Part shown: positions 1 through 8,897 of the stretch, one piece after another
How positions within the stretch are numbered: the stretch's first letter is position 1
Layout of the letters: every line of letters starts with the position of its first letter
Assembly (NCBI RefSeq): GCF_001270745.1
Contig: NZ_KQ434753.1
Location: forward strand, 62,001 to 126,000
Direction: 5' to 3'
DNA: 64,000 bases
Origin: Jiangella muralis
GTDB lineage: Bacteria > Actinomycetota > Actinomycetes > Jiangellales > Jiangellaceae
Made by a program: the position numbers and the translations under genes
The notes under the pieces: model-generated
What the model saw: only the letters and a program-made list of their open reading frames with translations
Database searches by the model: none
What the model was told of the DNA's origin: nothing

Positions 1-160
1 CGGCGAGGGCGAAGCCGAGGATCGCGATGCCCTGGAGCACGCTGCGAGCCTCGGGCTGGCGGGCCACACCATTGATGTAGGCGGCAAAGATCAGTCCGAT
101 GCCGACGCCCGGGCCGATGGCCGCGAGGCCGAGACCGACCATGTTGAGCGAGCCGTCCAT
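1..160 (-). CDS. atpE: ATP synthase F0 subunit c (partial, C-terminus outside window)
   Basis: Proteolipid subunit that forms the proton-translocating c-ring of F1F0-ATP synthase in the membrane. The visible N-terminal 53 residues contain the glycine-rich first helix ([19 protein letters not shown]) and the conserved loop with NGVARQPEA, which contacts subunits gamma and epsilon. The second helix with the proton-carrying Glu/Asp lies beyond the window edge. The start is the ATG at 160, preceded by an AAAGGA ribosome-binding site. It lies 28 bp downstream of atpB in the same operon. Identity is secure from the loop motif; only the truncation by the window limits it. Confidence 0.93.
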   Translation of the reverse strand, partial: MDGSLNMVGLGLAAIGPGVGIGLIFAAYINGVARQPEARSVLQGIAILGFALA

Positions 161-188
161 CTTTGTTCCTTTCCCTTTTTGTGAAAGC

Positions 189-974
189 TCAGTGCTCGTG
201 GGTGAGAGCGCCGCCGATGTAAATGGCGGAGAGCAGAACGAAAACGTACGCCTGAAGAATCTGGACGAAACCTTCGAAGAAGGTCAGTACGATGCTGAAC
301 AGGATCGAGATGCTGCCCGCGGTGAAACCGACGAAACCCTGGTATTCGACGAGCAGGTACTCACCGCCGAGGATCGTCAACAGCAGGACCAGGTGGCCCG
401 CGAACATGTTGAAGGTAAGACGGAGAGTGAGCGTGACCGGCCGGACGATGACGGTGGAGAAGAACTCCAGCGGCGCCAGCAGCGGATAGATCCACTTCGG
501 CACGCCGGGCGGGAACATCATGTTCTTGAAGTACCCGCCGAAGCCCTGCCGCTTGATGCCCACGTAGTTGAAGATGACCCACGAGATCAGCGCCAGCACC
601 AGCGGGATCGCGATCTTCGAGGTGGCGGGCAGCTGGAGGACCGGGATGATGCCCGAGACGTTCAGCACCGCGATGAAAGCGAACAGCGTCACCAGATAGG
701 GGACGTACTTGATGCCCTCGCGGCCGATGGTGTCGCGGGCGATTCCGTCGCGCACGAAACCGTAGACGGCCTCACCGGCGAACTGCAGCTTTCCCGGAAC
801 CAGGGTGCTGCGTCGCGCGGCGAAATAGAAGAATGCGCCGATGGCAATCGTGCCGAGCACGACAACCAGCATCGGCTTGGTGAAGAACGTGCCCTCGCCG
901 AACAACGGCGGGAAGTCGAAGTCGGCCGGCCCGGGAGTGTGGAATCCCGACTCGGCCACGATCCGAGTGCTCAC
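189..974 (-). CDS. atpB: ATP synthase F0 subunit a
   Basis: Membrane subunit a (261 aa) forms the proton half-channels against the c-ring. The essential arginine is visible as Arg185 in [14 protein letters not shown], equivalent to E. coli aArg210. Five to six hydrophobic segments are evident (about 34-52, 92-112, 122-138, 165-180, 190-206, 222-255). The N-terminal stretch with [11 protein letters not shown] is typical of actinobacterial subunit a. It is followed by atpE and preceded by two small AtpI-like genes, so this is the normal start of an atp operon on the minus strand. Function is known from the family; no anomaly is seen. Confidence 0.96.
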   Translation of the reverse strand: MSTRIVAESGFHTPGPADFDFPPLFGEGTFFTKPMLVVVLGTIAIGAFFYFAARRSTLVPGKLQFAGEAVYGFVRDGIARDTIGREGIKYVPYLVTLFAFIAVLNVSGIIPVLQLPATSKIAIPLVLALISWVIFNYVGIKRQGFGGYFKNMMFPPGVPKWIYPLLAPLEFFSTVIVRPVTLTLRLTFNMFAGHLVLLLTILGGEYLLVEYQGFVGFTAGSISILFSIVLTFFEGFVQILQAYVFVLLSAIYIGGALTHEH

Positions 975-1024
975 GTGGTCCTTTCTTCAGCGCGCTCGCG
1001 ACACGCCCGACGAGGAGGGCCAGG

Positions 1025-1237
1025 TCAGGGCTTACCGTATCTGACCCATACGAGGTACAGAGCGGCACCCATCCCTACCAGGAGCCCCAGTACGAGGAAC
1101 ACGCGGCTGTTGAGCCACTCGGAGACGAGCCAGCCGACGCCACCCCATACTGCTACTCCGGACACGACCAGCGCGAAGGCATCCCACGCGTTGTTCTGTT
1201 CCCGTCGACGTACGTCATCGGGTTCGTCCGGGCTCAT
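1025..1237 (-). CDS. AtpZ/AtpI-like small membrane protein of the atp operon
   Basis: A 70-residue protein with a charged N-terminus (residues 1-18) and two hydrophobic helices (about 20-40 and 45-65) carrying the GGVGWLVSEWL stretch typical of AtpZ-type ATP synthase accessory proteins. AtpZ/AtpI proteins are reported to help c-ring assembly or Mg2+ supply in other bacteria; the exact role here is inferred. It sits 50 bp upstream of atpB and downstream of a second, larger AtpI-like gene. The start is the only good ATG, and no in-frame alternative fits the family length better. Confidence 0.8.
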   Translation of the reverse strand: MSPDEPDDVRRREQNNAWDAFALVVSGVAVWGGVGWLVSEWLNSRVFLVLGLLVGMGAALYLVWVRYGKP

Positions 1238-1321
1238 GGCGCCTCGAATACTACTGGGTGCCCTTGCCGGTAACGAAATCGGGTCCCACTAAGCGCGCCC
1301 GGGGCGCTGTCGAGGCGAAGG

Positions 1322-1771
1322 TCATTCCGGCTCACCGGCCGGCACCGCGGACCGGGTGCCGCGGCTGTTCTCGCGGAACATCGTCACCGCGTAGGTGAGC
1401 GTGTAGACCAGCGCGCAGACCATCAGCGACAGCCCCAGCGCGCGCTCGTCGAGGCCGTCAATGCTGGTCAGGACGCCGAGACCCAGGAAGATCAGGGCCA
1501 GCCGCAGGCTGTACGTCACGATCAGCACGCCCGCGCCGGCCATGCCGCTGGCCGGCAGGTAGCGGGCCAGCAGCACGGGCAGCGCGCCGCTGGCGAAGAA
1601 CGCGATGACCAGCACCGCGGCGACGGCGGCGGACCACAGCGCGGCGCTGCCGGCGGCGAACGCGGCCGTGACGGCGCAGGCGACGCCGACGGCGGCGGTG
1701 AGCAGCAGGGCGGGCCGGGCGGCCGCGGCCGGGCTACGCCGGCGCGGCGGCGGGGAAACGGGTGCATTCAT
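1322..1771 (-). CDS. ATP synthase protein I-like membrane protein
   Basis: 149 aa, four predicted membrane helices (about 20-40, 45-68, 78-97, 107-128), with a Pro/Arg-rich cytoplasmic N-terminus. Its size, topology and position at the head of the atp operon match the actinobacterial AtpI (ATP synthase I chain) family. No catalytic motif is expected. It lies 40 bp downstream of the wecA-like gene, so cotranscription with wecA, tsaC and prmC is plausible. It could be a lineage-specific membrane protein, since sequence conservation in this family is weak. Confidence 0.7.
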   Translation of the reverse strand: MNAPVSPPPRRRSPAAAARPALLLTAAVGVACAVTAAFAAGSAALWSAAVAAVLVIAFFASGALPVLLARYLPASGMAGAGVLIVTYSLRLALIFLGLGVLTSIDGLDERALGLSLMVCALVYTLTYAVTMFRENSRGTRSAVPAGEPE

Positions 1772-1811
1772 GGCGGCCTCAGCCTACCTGGCCGCTCCGA
1801 CGTGCTGTTTC

Positions 1812-2927
1812 TCACACGGTGGACGGGTGGCCGCGGCGGAAGAGACGGCGCGGGTGGCCGGTCGTGAACGCGATCATGATGGCGACGGCGAGCGCCAGCA
1901 GCACGTAGGTGGTCCAGCCGCCGACCAGCGCGATGACCACCAGGCCGCCGGAGACGAGCGCCGCCCACACCCACATGATCGCGACCGCGCGCCACTGCGA
2001 GTGGCCGATCTCCAGCAGCCGGTGGTGCAGGTGCATCTTGTCCGGCGCGAACGGCGACTTCCCGGCTCTGGCGCGGCGGACGACGGCCAGCATCATGTCG
2101 AGGAACGGCAGCAGGATGACCGCCAGCGGCAGCACCAGCGGCAGCAGCGTCAGCAGGAAGCTGGAGGTGTCGACGTCCTGGCTGGGCAGCCGGCCGGTGA
2201 GGCTGATCGACCCGGCCGCGAGCAGCAGGCCGATCAGCATGGCGCCGGAGTCGCCCATGAAGATCTTCGCCGGGTGCGCGTTGTGCGGCAGCAGCCCGGC
2301 GCAGATGCCCACCACCACCACCGAGACCAGCGCCGACGTCGTCATGTACGACGTGTTGTTGTTCTCGACGGACAGCAGGTAGGCGTAGGCGAAGAACGCC
2401 GCGGCGCCGATGCCCACCACGCCGGCGGCCAGGCCGTCGAGACCGTCGACGAAGTTCACCGCGTTGGACGCGCCGACCACCAGGACGACCGTCATGATCG
2501 CGCCCTGGGTCTGGTCGAGCACGAAGGTGCCGCCGGGCAGCGGCAGCCAGACCAGCTGCACGCCGAGCGCCACCAGCAGGCCGGCCGCAACGACCTGGCC
2601 GGCGAACTTGGCCAGCGCGGAGAGGTCCCAGATGTCGTCGGCGACGCCGATGAGGCAGATGACGACCGCAGCGAGGATCAGCGCCCACGCGTCGCTGGAC
2701 TCGGTGAACACGTCGCGCATGCGGGGCAGGTAGCTGGCCACCAGCATCGCGACCAGCATGCCGGCCAGCATCGCGATACCGCCCAGCCGCGGCACCGGCT
2801 CGCGGTGGACGTCGCGGTCGCGGGTGGGCGGGACGGCGCCGACCCAGTAGGCGAACCGGCCCGCCAGCCCCACCACCAGATACGTGACCGAGGCCGCGAT
2901 GAAGAAGGTCAGAAGATACTCGCGCAC
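1812..2927 (-). CDS. wecA: Decaprenyl-phosphate GlcNAc-1-phosphate transferase (WecA/Rfe family)
   Basis: Polytopic membrane enzyme (371 aa) of the MraY/WecA family, which moves GlcNAc-1-phosphate from UDP-GlcNAc to a polyprenyl phosphate carrier. In actinobacteria this starts the linker unit joining arabinogalactan or teichoic acid to peptidoglycan. Diagnostic motifs are visible: PPTRDRDVHREPVPRLGG near the N-terminus, VNFVDGLDGLAAG with the catalytic aspartates, KIFMGDSGAMLIG, and the cytoplasmic HLHHRLL motif near residue 300. About ten membrane helices are seen. The start is GTG at 2927. The gene sits between tsaC and atpI, a conserved place for this gene in actinobacteria. Substrate is assigned by family and context. 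Confidence 0.9.
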   Translation of the reverse strand: MREYLLTFFIAASVTYLVVGLAGRFAYWVGAVPPTRDRDVHREPVPRLGGIAMLAGMLVAMLVASYLPRMRDVFTESSDAWALILAAVVICLIGVADDIWDLSALAKFAGQVVAAGLLVALGVQLVWLPLPGGTFVLDQTQGAIMTVVLVVGASNAVNFVDGLDGLAAGVVGIGAAAFFAYAYLLSVENNNTSYMTTSALVSVVVVGICAGLLPHNAHPAKIFMGDSGAMLIGLLLAAGSISLTGRLPSQDVDTSSFLLTLLPLVLPLAVILLPFLDMMLAVVRRARAGKSPFAPDKMHLHHRLLEIGHSQWRAVAIMWVWAALVSGGLVVIALVGGWTTYVLLALAVAIMIAFTTGHPRRLFRRGHPSTV

Positions 2928-2941
2928 CGGCGGACCGTTCC

Positions 2942-3607
2942 TTACGCTTCCGGGCCCTGCAGCTCGGGGACGACGGCCTGCAGCTCGGCGAGGCCGAGCG
3001 CGCCCTGCCGCAGCACCCGCGGGACCTCGCCGGAGACGTCGACGATGGTCGACGGCGTGTCGTTCTCGGTGTCGCCGGCCTCGAGGTAGACGGCGACGGA
3101 GTCGCCGAGCTGGTCGCGAGCGTCGCCCGCGGACCGCGCCGGCGGCTGCCCGCTGAGGTTGGCGCTGCTGACGGCCAACGGGCCGGTGGTCTTCAGCACT
3201 TCGACGGCGACCTCGTGGTCGGGCATCCGGACCGCGACGGTGTCGCCGGTGTCGCCGAGGTCCCAGCGCAGCGACGGCTGCTGGCGGCAGATCAGCGTCA
3301 GCCCGCCCGGCCAGAACGCCTCGACCAGCGCGTCGATGGTCTTGCCGGTGACGGCGACGCCGCCCAGCGTGGCCGGCGAGCCGACCAGCACCGGCACCGG
3401 CATGTCCCGGCCACGGCCTTTGGCCTGCAGCAACGCCTCCACCGCCGCGGGCGTGAACGCGTCGGCGCCGATGCCGTAGACGGTGTCGGTGGGCAGCACG
3501 ATGAGCTTGCCGTTGCGGATGGCGCGGGCCGCGGCGGCGACGCCGCGCTGCCGCTTGGTCTCGTCGGAGCAGTCGTACAGCGGACTCACGCGGACATCAT
3601 CCCGCAC
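2942..3607 (-). CDS. tsaC: L-threonylcarbamoyladenylate synthase (Sua5/YrdC/TsaC)
   Basis: 221-residue YrdC-domain enzyme that makes threonylcarbamoyl-AMP from Thr, bicarbonate and ATP for t6A37 modification of ANN-decoding tRNAs. The conserved nucleotide-binding core is visible: IVLPTDTVYGIGADAF (about 35-50), KGRGRDMPVPVLV, and the C-terminal SSANLSGQPPA. It overlaps the end of prmC by 11 bp, so translation is probably coupled; a GTG start seven codons in would still leave the whole domain. The order prfA-prmC-tsaC is widespread in bacteria. It is the short YrdC form without the Sua5 C-terminal domain. Confidence 0.92.
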   Translation of the reverse strand: MRDDVRVSPLYDCSDETKRQRGVAAAARAIRNGKLIVLPTDTVYGIGADAFTPAAVEALLQAKGRGRDMPVPVLVGSPATLGGVAVTGKTIDALVEAFWPGGLTLICRQQPSLRWDLGDTGDTVAVRMPDHEVAVEVLKTTGPLAVSSANLSGQPPARSAGDARDQLGDSVAVYLEAGDTENDTPSTIVDVSGEVPRVLRQGALGLAELQAVVPELQGPEA

Positions 3608-4466
3608 GTCGCGCGGTGACGTACCGCGGGCGTCCGGTGAGATCGAGATGATCGGCCACCTCGGCCCAGCCGCCGTGCCTGTGGAACACGTCCGGGGCGG
3701 CCTCGCCCTGCACGTCGGCGTGCTCGGCCACCAGCAGCCCGCCGGGGCGCAGCAGCCGGGCGCCGACGTCGGCGAGCACCCGCATGGCGTCGAGGCCGTC
3801 GGCGCCGGACCACAGCGCGGCCGGCGGGTCGTACTCCGCCACCTCGGGGTCGCGGATGGTGGCCTCGGCCGGGATGTACGGCGGGTTCGCGGCCACGACG
3901 TCGACCTGTCCGAGCAGCATCGACAGGCTGCGCTCGGCGACCAGCGCGACGTCGTCGCGGTGCACGATGACGGAGTTGCCGGCGGCGTTGCGGCGCAGCC
4001 AGGCGACCGCGTCGTCCTCGCGCTCGACGGCGTGCACCATGACCGGGCGCACCTCGGTGGCGACGGAGACCGCGATGGCGCCGGACCCGGAGAACAGGTC
4101 GACGACGACCGGCACCCGGCCGGCCGCGACGACCGCCCGCGCCTCGTCGACGGCGGCGCCGGCGGTCAGCTCGGTCTCCGGCCGCGGGATGAACACGCCC
4201 GGGCCGACCTGCAGCACCAGGTGCCGGAACGGCGCCTGGCCGGTGAGGTGCTGCAGCGGCTCGCGGCCGGCGCGGCGGCGGACCAGCTCGTCGAACCGGG
4301 GCCCGAACGAGTCGTCCGGGTCGGGCTGGGTCAGCAGCGCGCCGCGCTCGACCCCGAGCACGTGCGCGGCCAGCGCCTCGGCGTCGTGCCGCGGCGACGG
4401 CACCTCGGCGGCAGCCAGCACACCGGCCGCCGTGCGGAGCTGTTCGAGCAGCGGCGCCGTGCTCAC
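3597..4466 (-). CDS. prmC: Peptide chain release factor N5-glutamine methyltransferase
   Basis: 289-residue class I SAM methyltransferase that methylates the glutamine of the GGQ motif in RF1 and RF2. The SAM-binding segment is [16 protein letters not shown] (about 121-136) and the catalytic NPPYIP motif is at 194-199. The N-terminal helical domain that recognises release factors precedes it, with the typical [11 protein letters not shown] and VFIPRPETE segments. The GTG start overlaps the prfA stop in a GTGA junction, which matches its substrate being the product of the upstream gene. Confidence 0.93.
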   Translation of the reverse strand: MSTAPLLEQLRTAAGVLAAAEVPSPRHDAEALAAHVLGVERGALLTQPDPDDSFGPRFDELVRRRAGREPLQHLTGQAPFRHLVLQVGPGVFIPRPETELTAGAAVDEARAVVAAGRVPVVVDLFSGSGAIAVSVATEVRPVMVHAVEREDDAVAWLRRNAAGNSVIVHRDDVALVAERSLSMLLGQVDVVAANPPYIPAEATIRDPEVAEYDPPAALWSGADGLDAMRVLADVGARLLRPGGLLVAEHADVQGEAAPDVFHRHGGWAEVADHLDLTGRPRYVTARRAG

Positions 4467-5554
4467 GCGCCGTCACCGCGCTCGGCGGTGGCCGTCAGCG
4501 CCGCCTCGGCGTCGGCGTCGACCAGCGACTGCACGACCGGGCCGAGCTCGCCGTCGAGCACGACGTCGAGGTTGTAGGCCTTGTAGCCGGTGCGGTGGTC
4601 GGAGATGCGGTTCTCCGGGAAGTTGTAGGTACGCACCCGCTCGGAGCGGTCGACGGTGCGCACCTGGCTGCGCCGCGCGTCCGACGCCTCGCGCTGGGCC
4701 TCCTCCTGCGCCGCCGCGAGCATGCGCGCGCGCAGGATGCGCATGGCCTGCTCCTTGTTCTGCAGCTGGCTCTTCTCGTTCTGGCAGGAGACGACGATGC
4801 CGGTGGGCAGGTGGGTGATGCGCACCGCGGAGTCGGTGGTGTTGACGCTCTGCCCGCCCGGGCCGGACGATCGGAACACGTCGATGCGCAGGTCGTTCGG
4901 GTTGATCTCGACCTCACCCTCGTCCTCGGCCTCCGGCAGCACCAGCACCCCGGCGGCGGACGTGTGGATGCGGCCCTGGCTCTCGGTGACGGGGACCCGC
5001 TGGACGCGGTGGACGCCGCCCTCGTACTTGAGCCGGGCGAACGGCGCGGTGCCGGGCTCGGGCGCGCCGCGCGCCTTCACCGCGACGGAGACGTCCTTGT
5101 AGCCGCCGAGGTCGGATTCCTCGGCGTCGAGCACCTGGGTGCTCCAGCCGGCCCGCTCGGCGAAGCGCAGGTACATGCGCAGCAGGTCGCCGGCGAACAG
5201 CGCCGACTCGGCGCCGCCCTCCCCCGCCTTGATCTCCAGGATCGCGTCGCGGTCGTCGTTGGGGTCGCGCGGCAGCAGCAGCATGCGCAACCGCTCGGCG
5301 AGCTCGTCCTGCTTCGCCGCCAGCTCGGCCGCCTCGGCGGCGAACGCGGAGTCGTCGGCGGCCAGCTCCAGCGCGGCGGCGCGGTCGTCGCCGGCCTGCC
5401 GCCACGCGCGGTACGCCGCGACGATGGCCGTCAGCTCGGCATAGCGCCGGTTCAGCCGCTTGGCCAGCGACGGCTCGGCGTGCACCGACGGGTCGGCCAG
5501 GCGCTGTTCGAGCTCGGCGTGCTCGGACACCAGCGCCTCGACACCTTCGAACAC
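4463..5554 (-). CDS. prfA: Peptide chain release factor 1
   Basis: RF1 recognises UAA and UAG stop codons and triggers peptide release. Starting from GTG at 5554 the protein is 363 aa, close to the E. coli length of 360, and begins with the typical [11 protein letters not shown]; an upstream start would add 25 residues foreign to the family. GGGAG lies about 8 nt before this GTG. The decoding tripeptide is PVT (188-190) and the peptidyl-transferase GGQ is at 233-235 in [18 protein letters not shown]. The gene is separated from rpmE by a strong hairpin and is followed without a gap by prmC. Confidence 0.94.
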   Translation of the reverse strand: MFEGVEALVSEHAELEQRLADPSVHAEPSLAKRLNRRYAELTAIVAAYRAWRQAGDDRAAALELAADDSAFAAEAAELAAKQDELAERLRMLLLPRDPNDDRDAILEIKAGEGGAESALFAGDLLRMYLRFAERAGWSTQVLDAEESDLGGYKDVSVAVKARGAPEPGTAPFARLKYEGGVHRVQRVPVTESQGRIHTSAAGVLVLPEAEDEGEVEINPNDLRIDVFRSSGPGGQSVNTTDSAVRITHLPTGIVVSCQNEKSQLQNKEQAMRILRARMLAAAQEEAQREASDARRSQVRTVDRSERVRTYNFPENRISDHRTGYKAYNLDVVLDGELGPVVQSLVDADAEAALTATAERGDGA

Positions 5555-5589
5555 TGGTCGGCTCCCTTCCGAGGACGCGGGCACAAAGG

Positions 5590-5627
5590 GGGCGGGGCGT
5601 GCGAGGAGAACCTCGCACGCCCCGCCC
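5590..5627 (-). terminator. Hairpin between rpmE and prfA
   Basis: A perfect 17-bp inverted repeat (arms 5590-5606 and 5611-5627) with a 4-nt AGAA loop starts 8 nt after the rpmE stop. On the minus strand it is followed by CCCTTTG, so the U tract is weak. It probably terminates or attenuates transcription leaving rpmE, or stabilises the rpmE mRNA end, giving prfA expression partly independent of rpmE. Confidence 0.65.
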
Positions 5628-5635
5628 ACGAAAAG

Positions 5636-5857
5636 CTACTTGGCGTCGGCCTTCTTCTTGCCGTACCGCGACTCGAAGCGCGCCACCCGGCCGCCGGTGT
5701 CGAGGATCTTCTGCTTGCCCGTGTAGAACGGGTGGCAGGCGGAGCACACGTCGGCGTGGATGACGCCGTTGGCCGCCGTGCTGCGGGTGGTGAACGTGTT
5801 GCCACAGGTGCAGGTGACCGTGGTCTCCACGTAAACCGGGTGGATGTCGGACTTCAT
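5636..5857 (-). CDS. rpmE: 50S ribosomal protein L31, zinc-binding type
   Basis: 73-residue L31 of the large ribosomal subunit. It carries the zinc ligands of the C+ form: Cys16 and Cys18 (CTCGN) and Cys38 and Cys41 ([13 protein letters not shown]). C+ forms are commonly replaced by a C- paralogue under zinc limitation in actinobacteria; no such paralogue is in this window. The ATG at 5857 gives the canonical [12 protein letters not shown] start. It lies downstream of rho across a 740-bp gene-free stretch and upstream of prfA, the usual order. Confidence 0.95.
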   Translation of the reverse strand: MKSDIHPVYVETTVTCTCGNTFTTRSTAANGVIHADVCSACHPFYTGKQKILDTGGRVARFESRYGKKKADAK

Positions 5858-6013
5858 GCTGCGCACTCCTGGCGTGTCGTGGGCCGCCGGGTCAGCACGA
5901 CGGGGCGTCGCACCGTGAACCGGAGCCAGCAGATCAGTATTCCAGGTGCGGGCCGCCGCAGCCAAACCGCCACGTGGCCGCCGCGTTCGCCGCTGTGCTG
6001 CTGTGCGCCGTCT

Positions 6014-6510
6014 GGCCGCACGTTGGCAGTCTGGGCACACCTCACTTCACCCGCGCCGGGGGCACCTCGAGACGAGTGACGTCGACGATCTGAGCTGTGA
6101 GTCGAGGACACCCAACGGCGCACCGACAGGAACGACGATAGGGGTCCGAGTACGTGAGTACTCGTGCCGCCATACACGCTGGCCAGGGAGAATGCCGCCG
6201 GCCGCTCGCTGGCCGCTCGTGGTTGGCAGTTTGGTGGGCCCAGGGCGCCAGTAATCCGCCAACCATCGGTGGCCGCGCACGGCCAGGGTCGGTGGGGACG
6301 GCAGCCAGGCAAACGGCGCACGGCGCACCGGGCGGGCTCTGCCCGCACTTCCCCCGTCCCCCTGATAGCTGCCCGTTCTTGGCCGCGGTGCCGCGGGTCA
6401 AGCGGTGCTTCGCCCGCGCGAAGCGCCACTGGGCTCCGCTTGAGGCGCGGTGCCGCGGCTAAGAAAATGGGCAGCAGGGGGACGGCCCACTGCCGCAAAC
6501 GGCGACCTGC
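6014..6510. repeat. Structured dispersed repeat, copy A (gene-free region 5858-6597)
   Basis: The 740 bp between rpmE and rho hold no credible gene. They contain blocks repeated in the same order and orientation at 28115-28640: 6014-6043 (29 of 30 identical), 6044-6067, 6073-6094 (identical), about 6118-6135, and 6311-6510. The last block has identical runs of 42 (6328-6369), 33 (6381-6413), 26 (6435-6460) and 27 (6471-6497) bases. That block is itself a long imperfect palindrome: arms around 6350-6413 and 6414-6490 pair through CCGTCCCCCTG with CAGGGGGACGG and TCAAGCGG with CCGCTTGA. Copy A also has a private insert (6136-6310) with its own palindrome at 6211-6272. Open frames across it are short and unlike known proteins. 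Function unknown; a non-autonomous mobile element or structured RNA family are both possible. Confidence 0.8.
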
Positions 6511-6597
6511 GGGACAACGGCGCACCGCCCGGACGTAGCGCTGCCCCGGCCGCTCGTGAGCGATCGGGGCAGCGCGGGACTCAGCGGGCGAGGCGGG

Positions 6598-8637
6598 TCA
6601 GTCGGCGTCCTTGGAGCCGTTGCCGCCGATGGCCGGCGTCGTCTTCTGGACCGTGAGCATGAACTCGGCGTTGCTCTTGGACTTCTTGAGCCGGTCGAGC
6701 AGCAGCTCGATGGCCTGCTGCGGGTCGAGCGCGGACATGACCCGGCGCAGCTGCCACATGATGGCCAGCTCGTCGCGGGAGACCAGGATCTCCTCGCGCC
6801 GGGTGCTCGACGCGTCGACGTCGATGGCCGGGAAGAGGCGCTTGTCGGCGAGGTCGCGGCGCAGCCGCAGCTCCATGTTGCCGGTGCCCTTGAACTCCTC
6901 GAAGATGACCTCGTCCATCTTGGACCCGGTCTCCACCAGCGCGGTGGCGAGGATGGTCAGCGAGCCGCCGTTCTCGATGTTGCGCGCCGCGCCGAAGAAC
7001 CGCTTCGGCGGGTACAGCGCGCTGGAGTCGACGCCACCGGACAGGATGCGGCCGCTGGCGGGGGCCGCCAGGTTGTAGGCCCGGCCCAGGCGGGTGATGC
7101 CGTCGAGCAGGATGACGACGTCGTGGCCCAGCTCGACCAGCCGCTTGGCCCGCTCGATGGCGAGCTCGGCGACCATGGTGTGGTCGATCGGCGGGCGGTC
7201 GAACGTCGACGCGATGACCTCGCCCTTGACGGTGCGCTGGAAGTCGGTGACCTCTTCGGGCCGCTCGTCGACCAGCACCACCATGAGGTGGGTCTCGGGG
7301 TTGTTCTGCGTGATCGCGTGCGCCAGCGCCTGCATGATCAGCGTCTTGCCGGCCTTGGGCGGCGACACGATGAGACCGCGCTGGCCCTTGCCGATGGGCG
7401 CGATGAGATCGATGATGCGCGTCGCCATGGTGGTGGCGTCGGTCTCGAGACGCAGCCGGTCCTGCGGGTAGAGCGGGGTCAGCCGCGAGAACTCCGGACG
7501 CTGCTTGGCGGCCTCGGGGTCGGCGCCGTTGATGGTGTCGACCCGGACCAGCGCGTTGAACTTCTGCTGCTTCTCGCCCTCGCGCGGCTGCCGGACGGCG
7601 CCGGTGACGGCGTCGCCCTTGCGCAGGCCGTAGCGGCGGACCATGGCCAGCGACACGTACACGTCGTTGGGGCCGGGCAGGTAGCCCGACGTGCGCACGA
7701 ACGCGTAGTTGTCGAGGATGTCGAGGATGCCGGCGACCGGGATGAGGACGTCGTCCTCGGAGACGGTCGGCTCCTCGATGCGCTCGCGGGCGCCGCCACC
7801 GCGGCGATCACGGTCGCGGTCGCTGCGGTCGCTCCGGTCGCTGCGGTCATTGCGATCGTTGCGGCTGTTGCCGCGGCGGTCGCGACGGCGGCGCCGGCGG
7901 CCACGGTCGTCGTCATCGTCCTGGGCGTCGTCGCGGTTGCCGCCGCCCTGGCGGGCGCCGTCAGTGTCTTGCCGGTTGTCCTGACGGTCGTTGCGGTCGG
8001 CCCGGTCGGCGCGGTCGCGGTTGCCGCCGCGCTCGTTGCCCTGACGGTCGTTCTGGCGGTCGCCGTCGCGGCCGCCCTGGCGGTTGCGGCGGTTGTCCTG
8101 CCGCTCGGAGCGGCGCTCGGACGACTCGTCGTCGGTGGCCGGGGCGTCCGTGGCGGGCGCCTCGCTGGCCGGCGCGTCGCTGGCCGGCGCCTCGGTGGCC
8201 GGGGCCTCCGCGGCGGGCGCGTCCGCGACGACCACGACTTCGTCGGGACGGTTCTCCGTGGCGGCCTGCGGCCGCTCGGCCCGGCGGCGGGTGCGCCCAC
8301 GGGCGGGAGCCGCGTCGGCGGCGGGTGCCGCGGCCTCGGCCGCGGGGGTGTCGGTGACGGCCGGTGCGGCGGCGGGCGCCGCGGCCTCGACCGGGATGGT
8401 GTTGGCAGCGGCCGGCGCCGAGCCGCCGGACTGAGCCGCCTTGATGGCCGCGACCAGCTCGCCCTTGCGCATGCGGCCGGTGCCCTTCAGCCCGAGGCCG
8501 CCGGCGAGCTGCTGCAGCTCGGCCAGAACCATGCCCTCGAGGCCGGCAGCGCGGCGGCGCGCGGGGCGCTTCGCCGCGGTGGCGTCAGTAGACGCGTCCG
8601 GCGTCGCGGTGACGCCGGGGATCTCGGTATTAGTCAC
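6598..8637 (-). CDS. rho: Transcription termination factor Rho with long disordered insertion
   Basis: Hexameric RNA-dependent ATPase that terminates transcription. The 679-residue product has a Rho_N SAP-like domain (about 33-70), then about 220 residues of low-complexity sequence. The first part of this is Ala/Pro/Asp-rich and the second Arg/Asp/Asn-rich, with RNDRSDRSD repeats near 259-278. After it come the cold-shock RNA-binding domain (about 295-370) and the RecA-type motor with Walker A SPPKAGKT (425-432), Walker B VVILLDG and the R-loop segment. E. coli Rho is 419 aa, so the extra length is all in the insertion, typical of actinobacterial Rho. The start is GTG at 8637 after AAGGA. Confidence 0.95.
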   Translation of the reverse strand: MTNTEIPGVTATPDASTDATAAKRPARRRAAGLEGMVLAELQQLAGGLGLKGTGRMRKGELVAAIKAAQSGGSAPAAANTIPVEAAAPAAAPAVTDTPAAEAAAPAADAAPARGRTRRRAERPQAATENRPDEVVVVADAPAAEAPATEAPASDAPASEAPATDAPATDDESSERRSERQDNRRNRQGGRDGDRQNDRQGNERGGNRDRADRADRNDRQDNRQDTDGARQGGGNRDDAQDDDDDRGRRRRRRDRRGNSRNDRNDRSDRSDRSDRDRDRRGGGARERIEEPTVSEDDVLIPVAGILDILDNYAFVRTSGYLPGPNDVYVSLAMVRRYGLRKGDAVTGAVRQPREGEKQQKFNALVRVDTINGADPEAAKQRPEFSRLTPLYPQDRLRLETDATTMATRIIDLIAPIGKGQRGLIVSPPKAGKTLIMQALAHAITQNNPETHLMVVLVDERPEEVTDFQRTVKGEVIASTFDRPPIDHTMVAELAIERAKRLVELGHDVVILLDGITRLGRAYNLAAPASGRILSGGVDSSALYPPKRFFGAARNIENGGSLTILATALVETGSKMDEVIFEEFKGTGNMELRLRRDLADKRLFPAIDVDASSTRREEILVSRDELAIMWQLRRVMSALDPQQAIELLLDRLKKSKSNAEFMLTVQKTTPAIGGNGSKDAD

Positions 8638-8897
8638 TCAGGGTCCTTCCCTGGACCGGCATCGGTTCAGACAAGCCGATGCATCGAACACCTCGGGTGG
8701 TTCCCGAGGAAAGGCACCACGCGAACTGATGGGCCGCCCCGCTGCCATAGTTCGCATGAGCGAACGGTGGGAGATGGGCGAAGACCACGGCCTTCGGCGA
8801 CGAACGTCACCACCATGGGGATACCGACCAGCAGAACGTCGGTGCACAGCGAGCGTAGCACGCCGTGGGCCGTTTGACCCACCCCCGTGTGCACCGC
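8638..8897 (-). promoter_or_regulatory. rho leader and promoter region
   Basis: The 260 bp between thrB and rho hold no gene. A TACGCT box (8857-8852) is the best -10 candidate for a rho-specific promoter and would give a leader of about 200 nt. Just upstream of the rho ribosome-binding site is a hairpin with a perfect 7-bp stem (8659-8665 with 8676-8682). Long rho leaders in other bacteria carry autoregulation; here that is inference. Confidence 0.4.

Noticed and set aside
5854-6525. 223-codon minus-strand open frame in repeat copy A, and similar frames in copy B
   Set aside because: The frames differ between copies, are interrupted by the copy-specific inserts and show no protein-like conservation; the DNA/RNA structure is what is conserved.
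7709-8300. Short direct repeats within rho, reminiscent of a repeat array
   Set aside because: They are in-frame codons for Arg/Asp/Asn/Ser repeats with no fixed-length unique spacers, so this is not a CRISPR array.
6556-8877. 773-codon plus-strand open frame opposite rho
   Set aside because: It mirrors rho codon periodicity and has low-complexity Val/Ala/Gly sequence without any domain.
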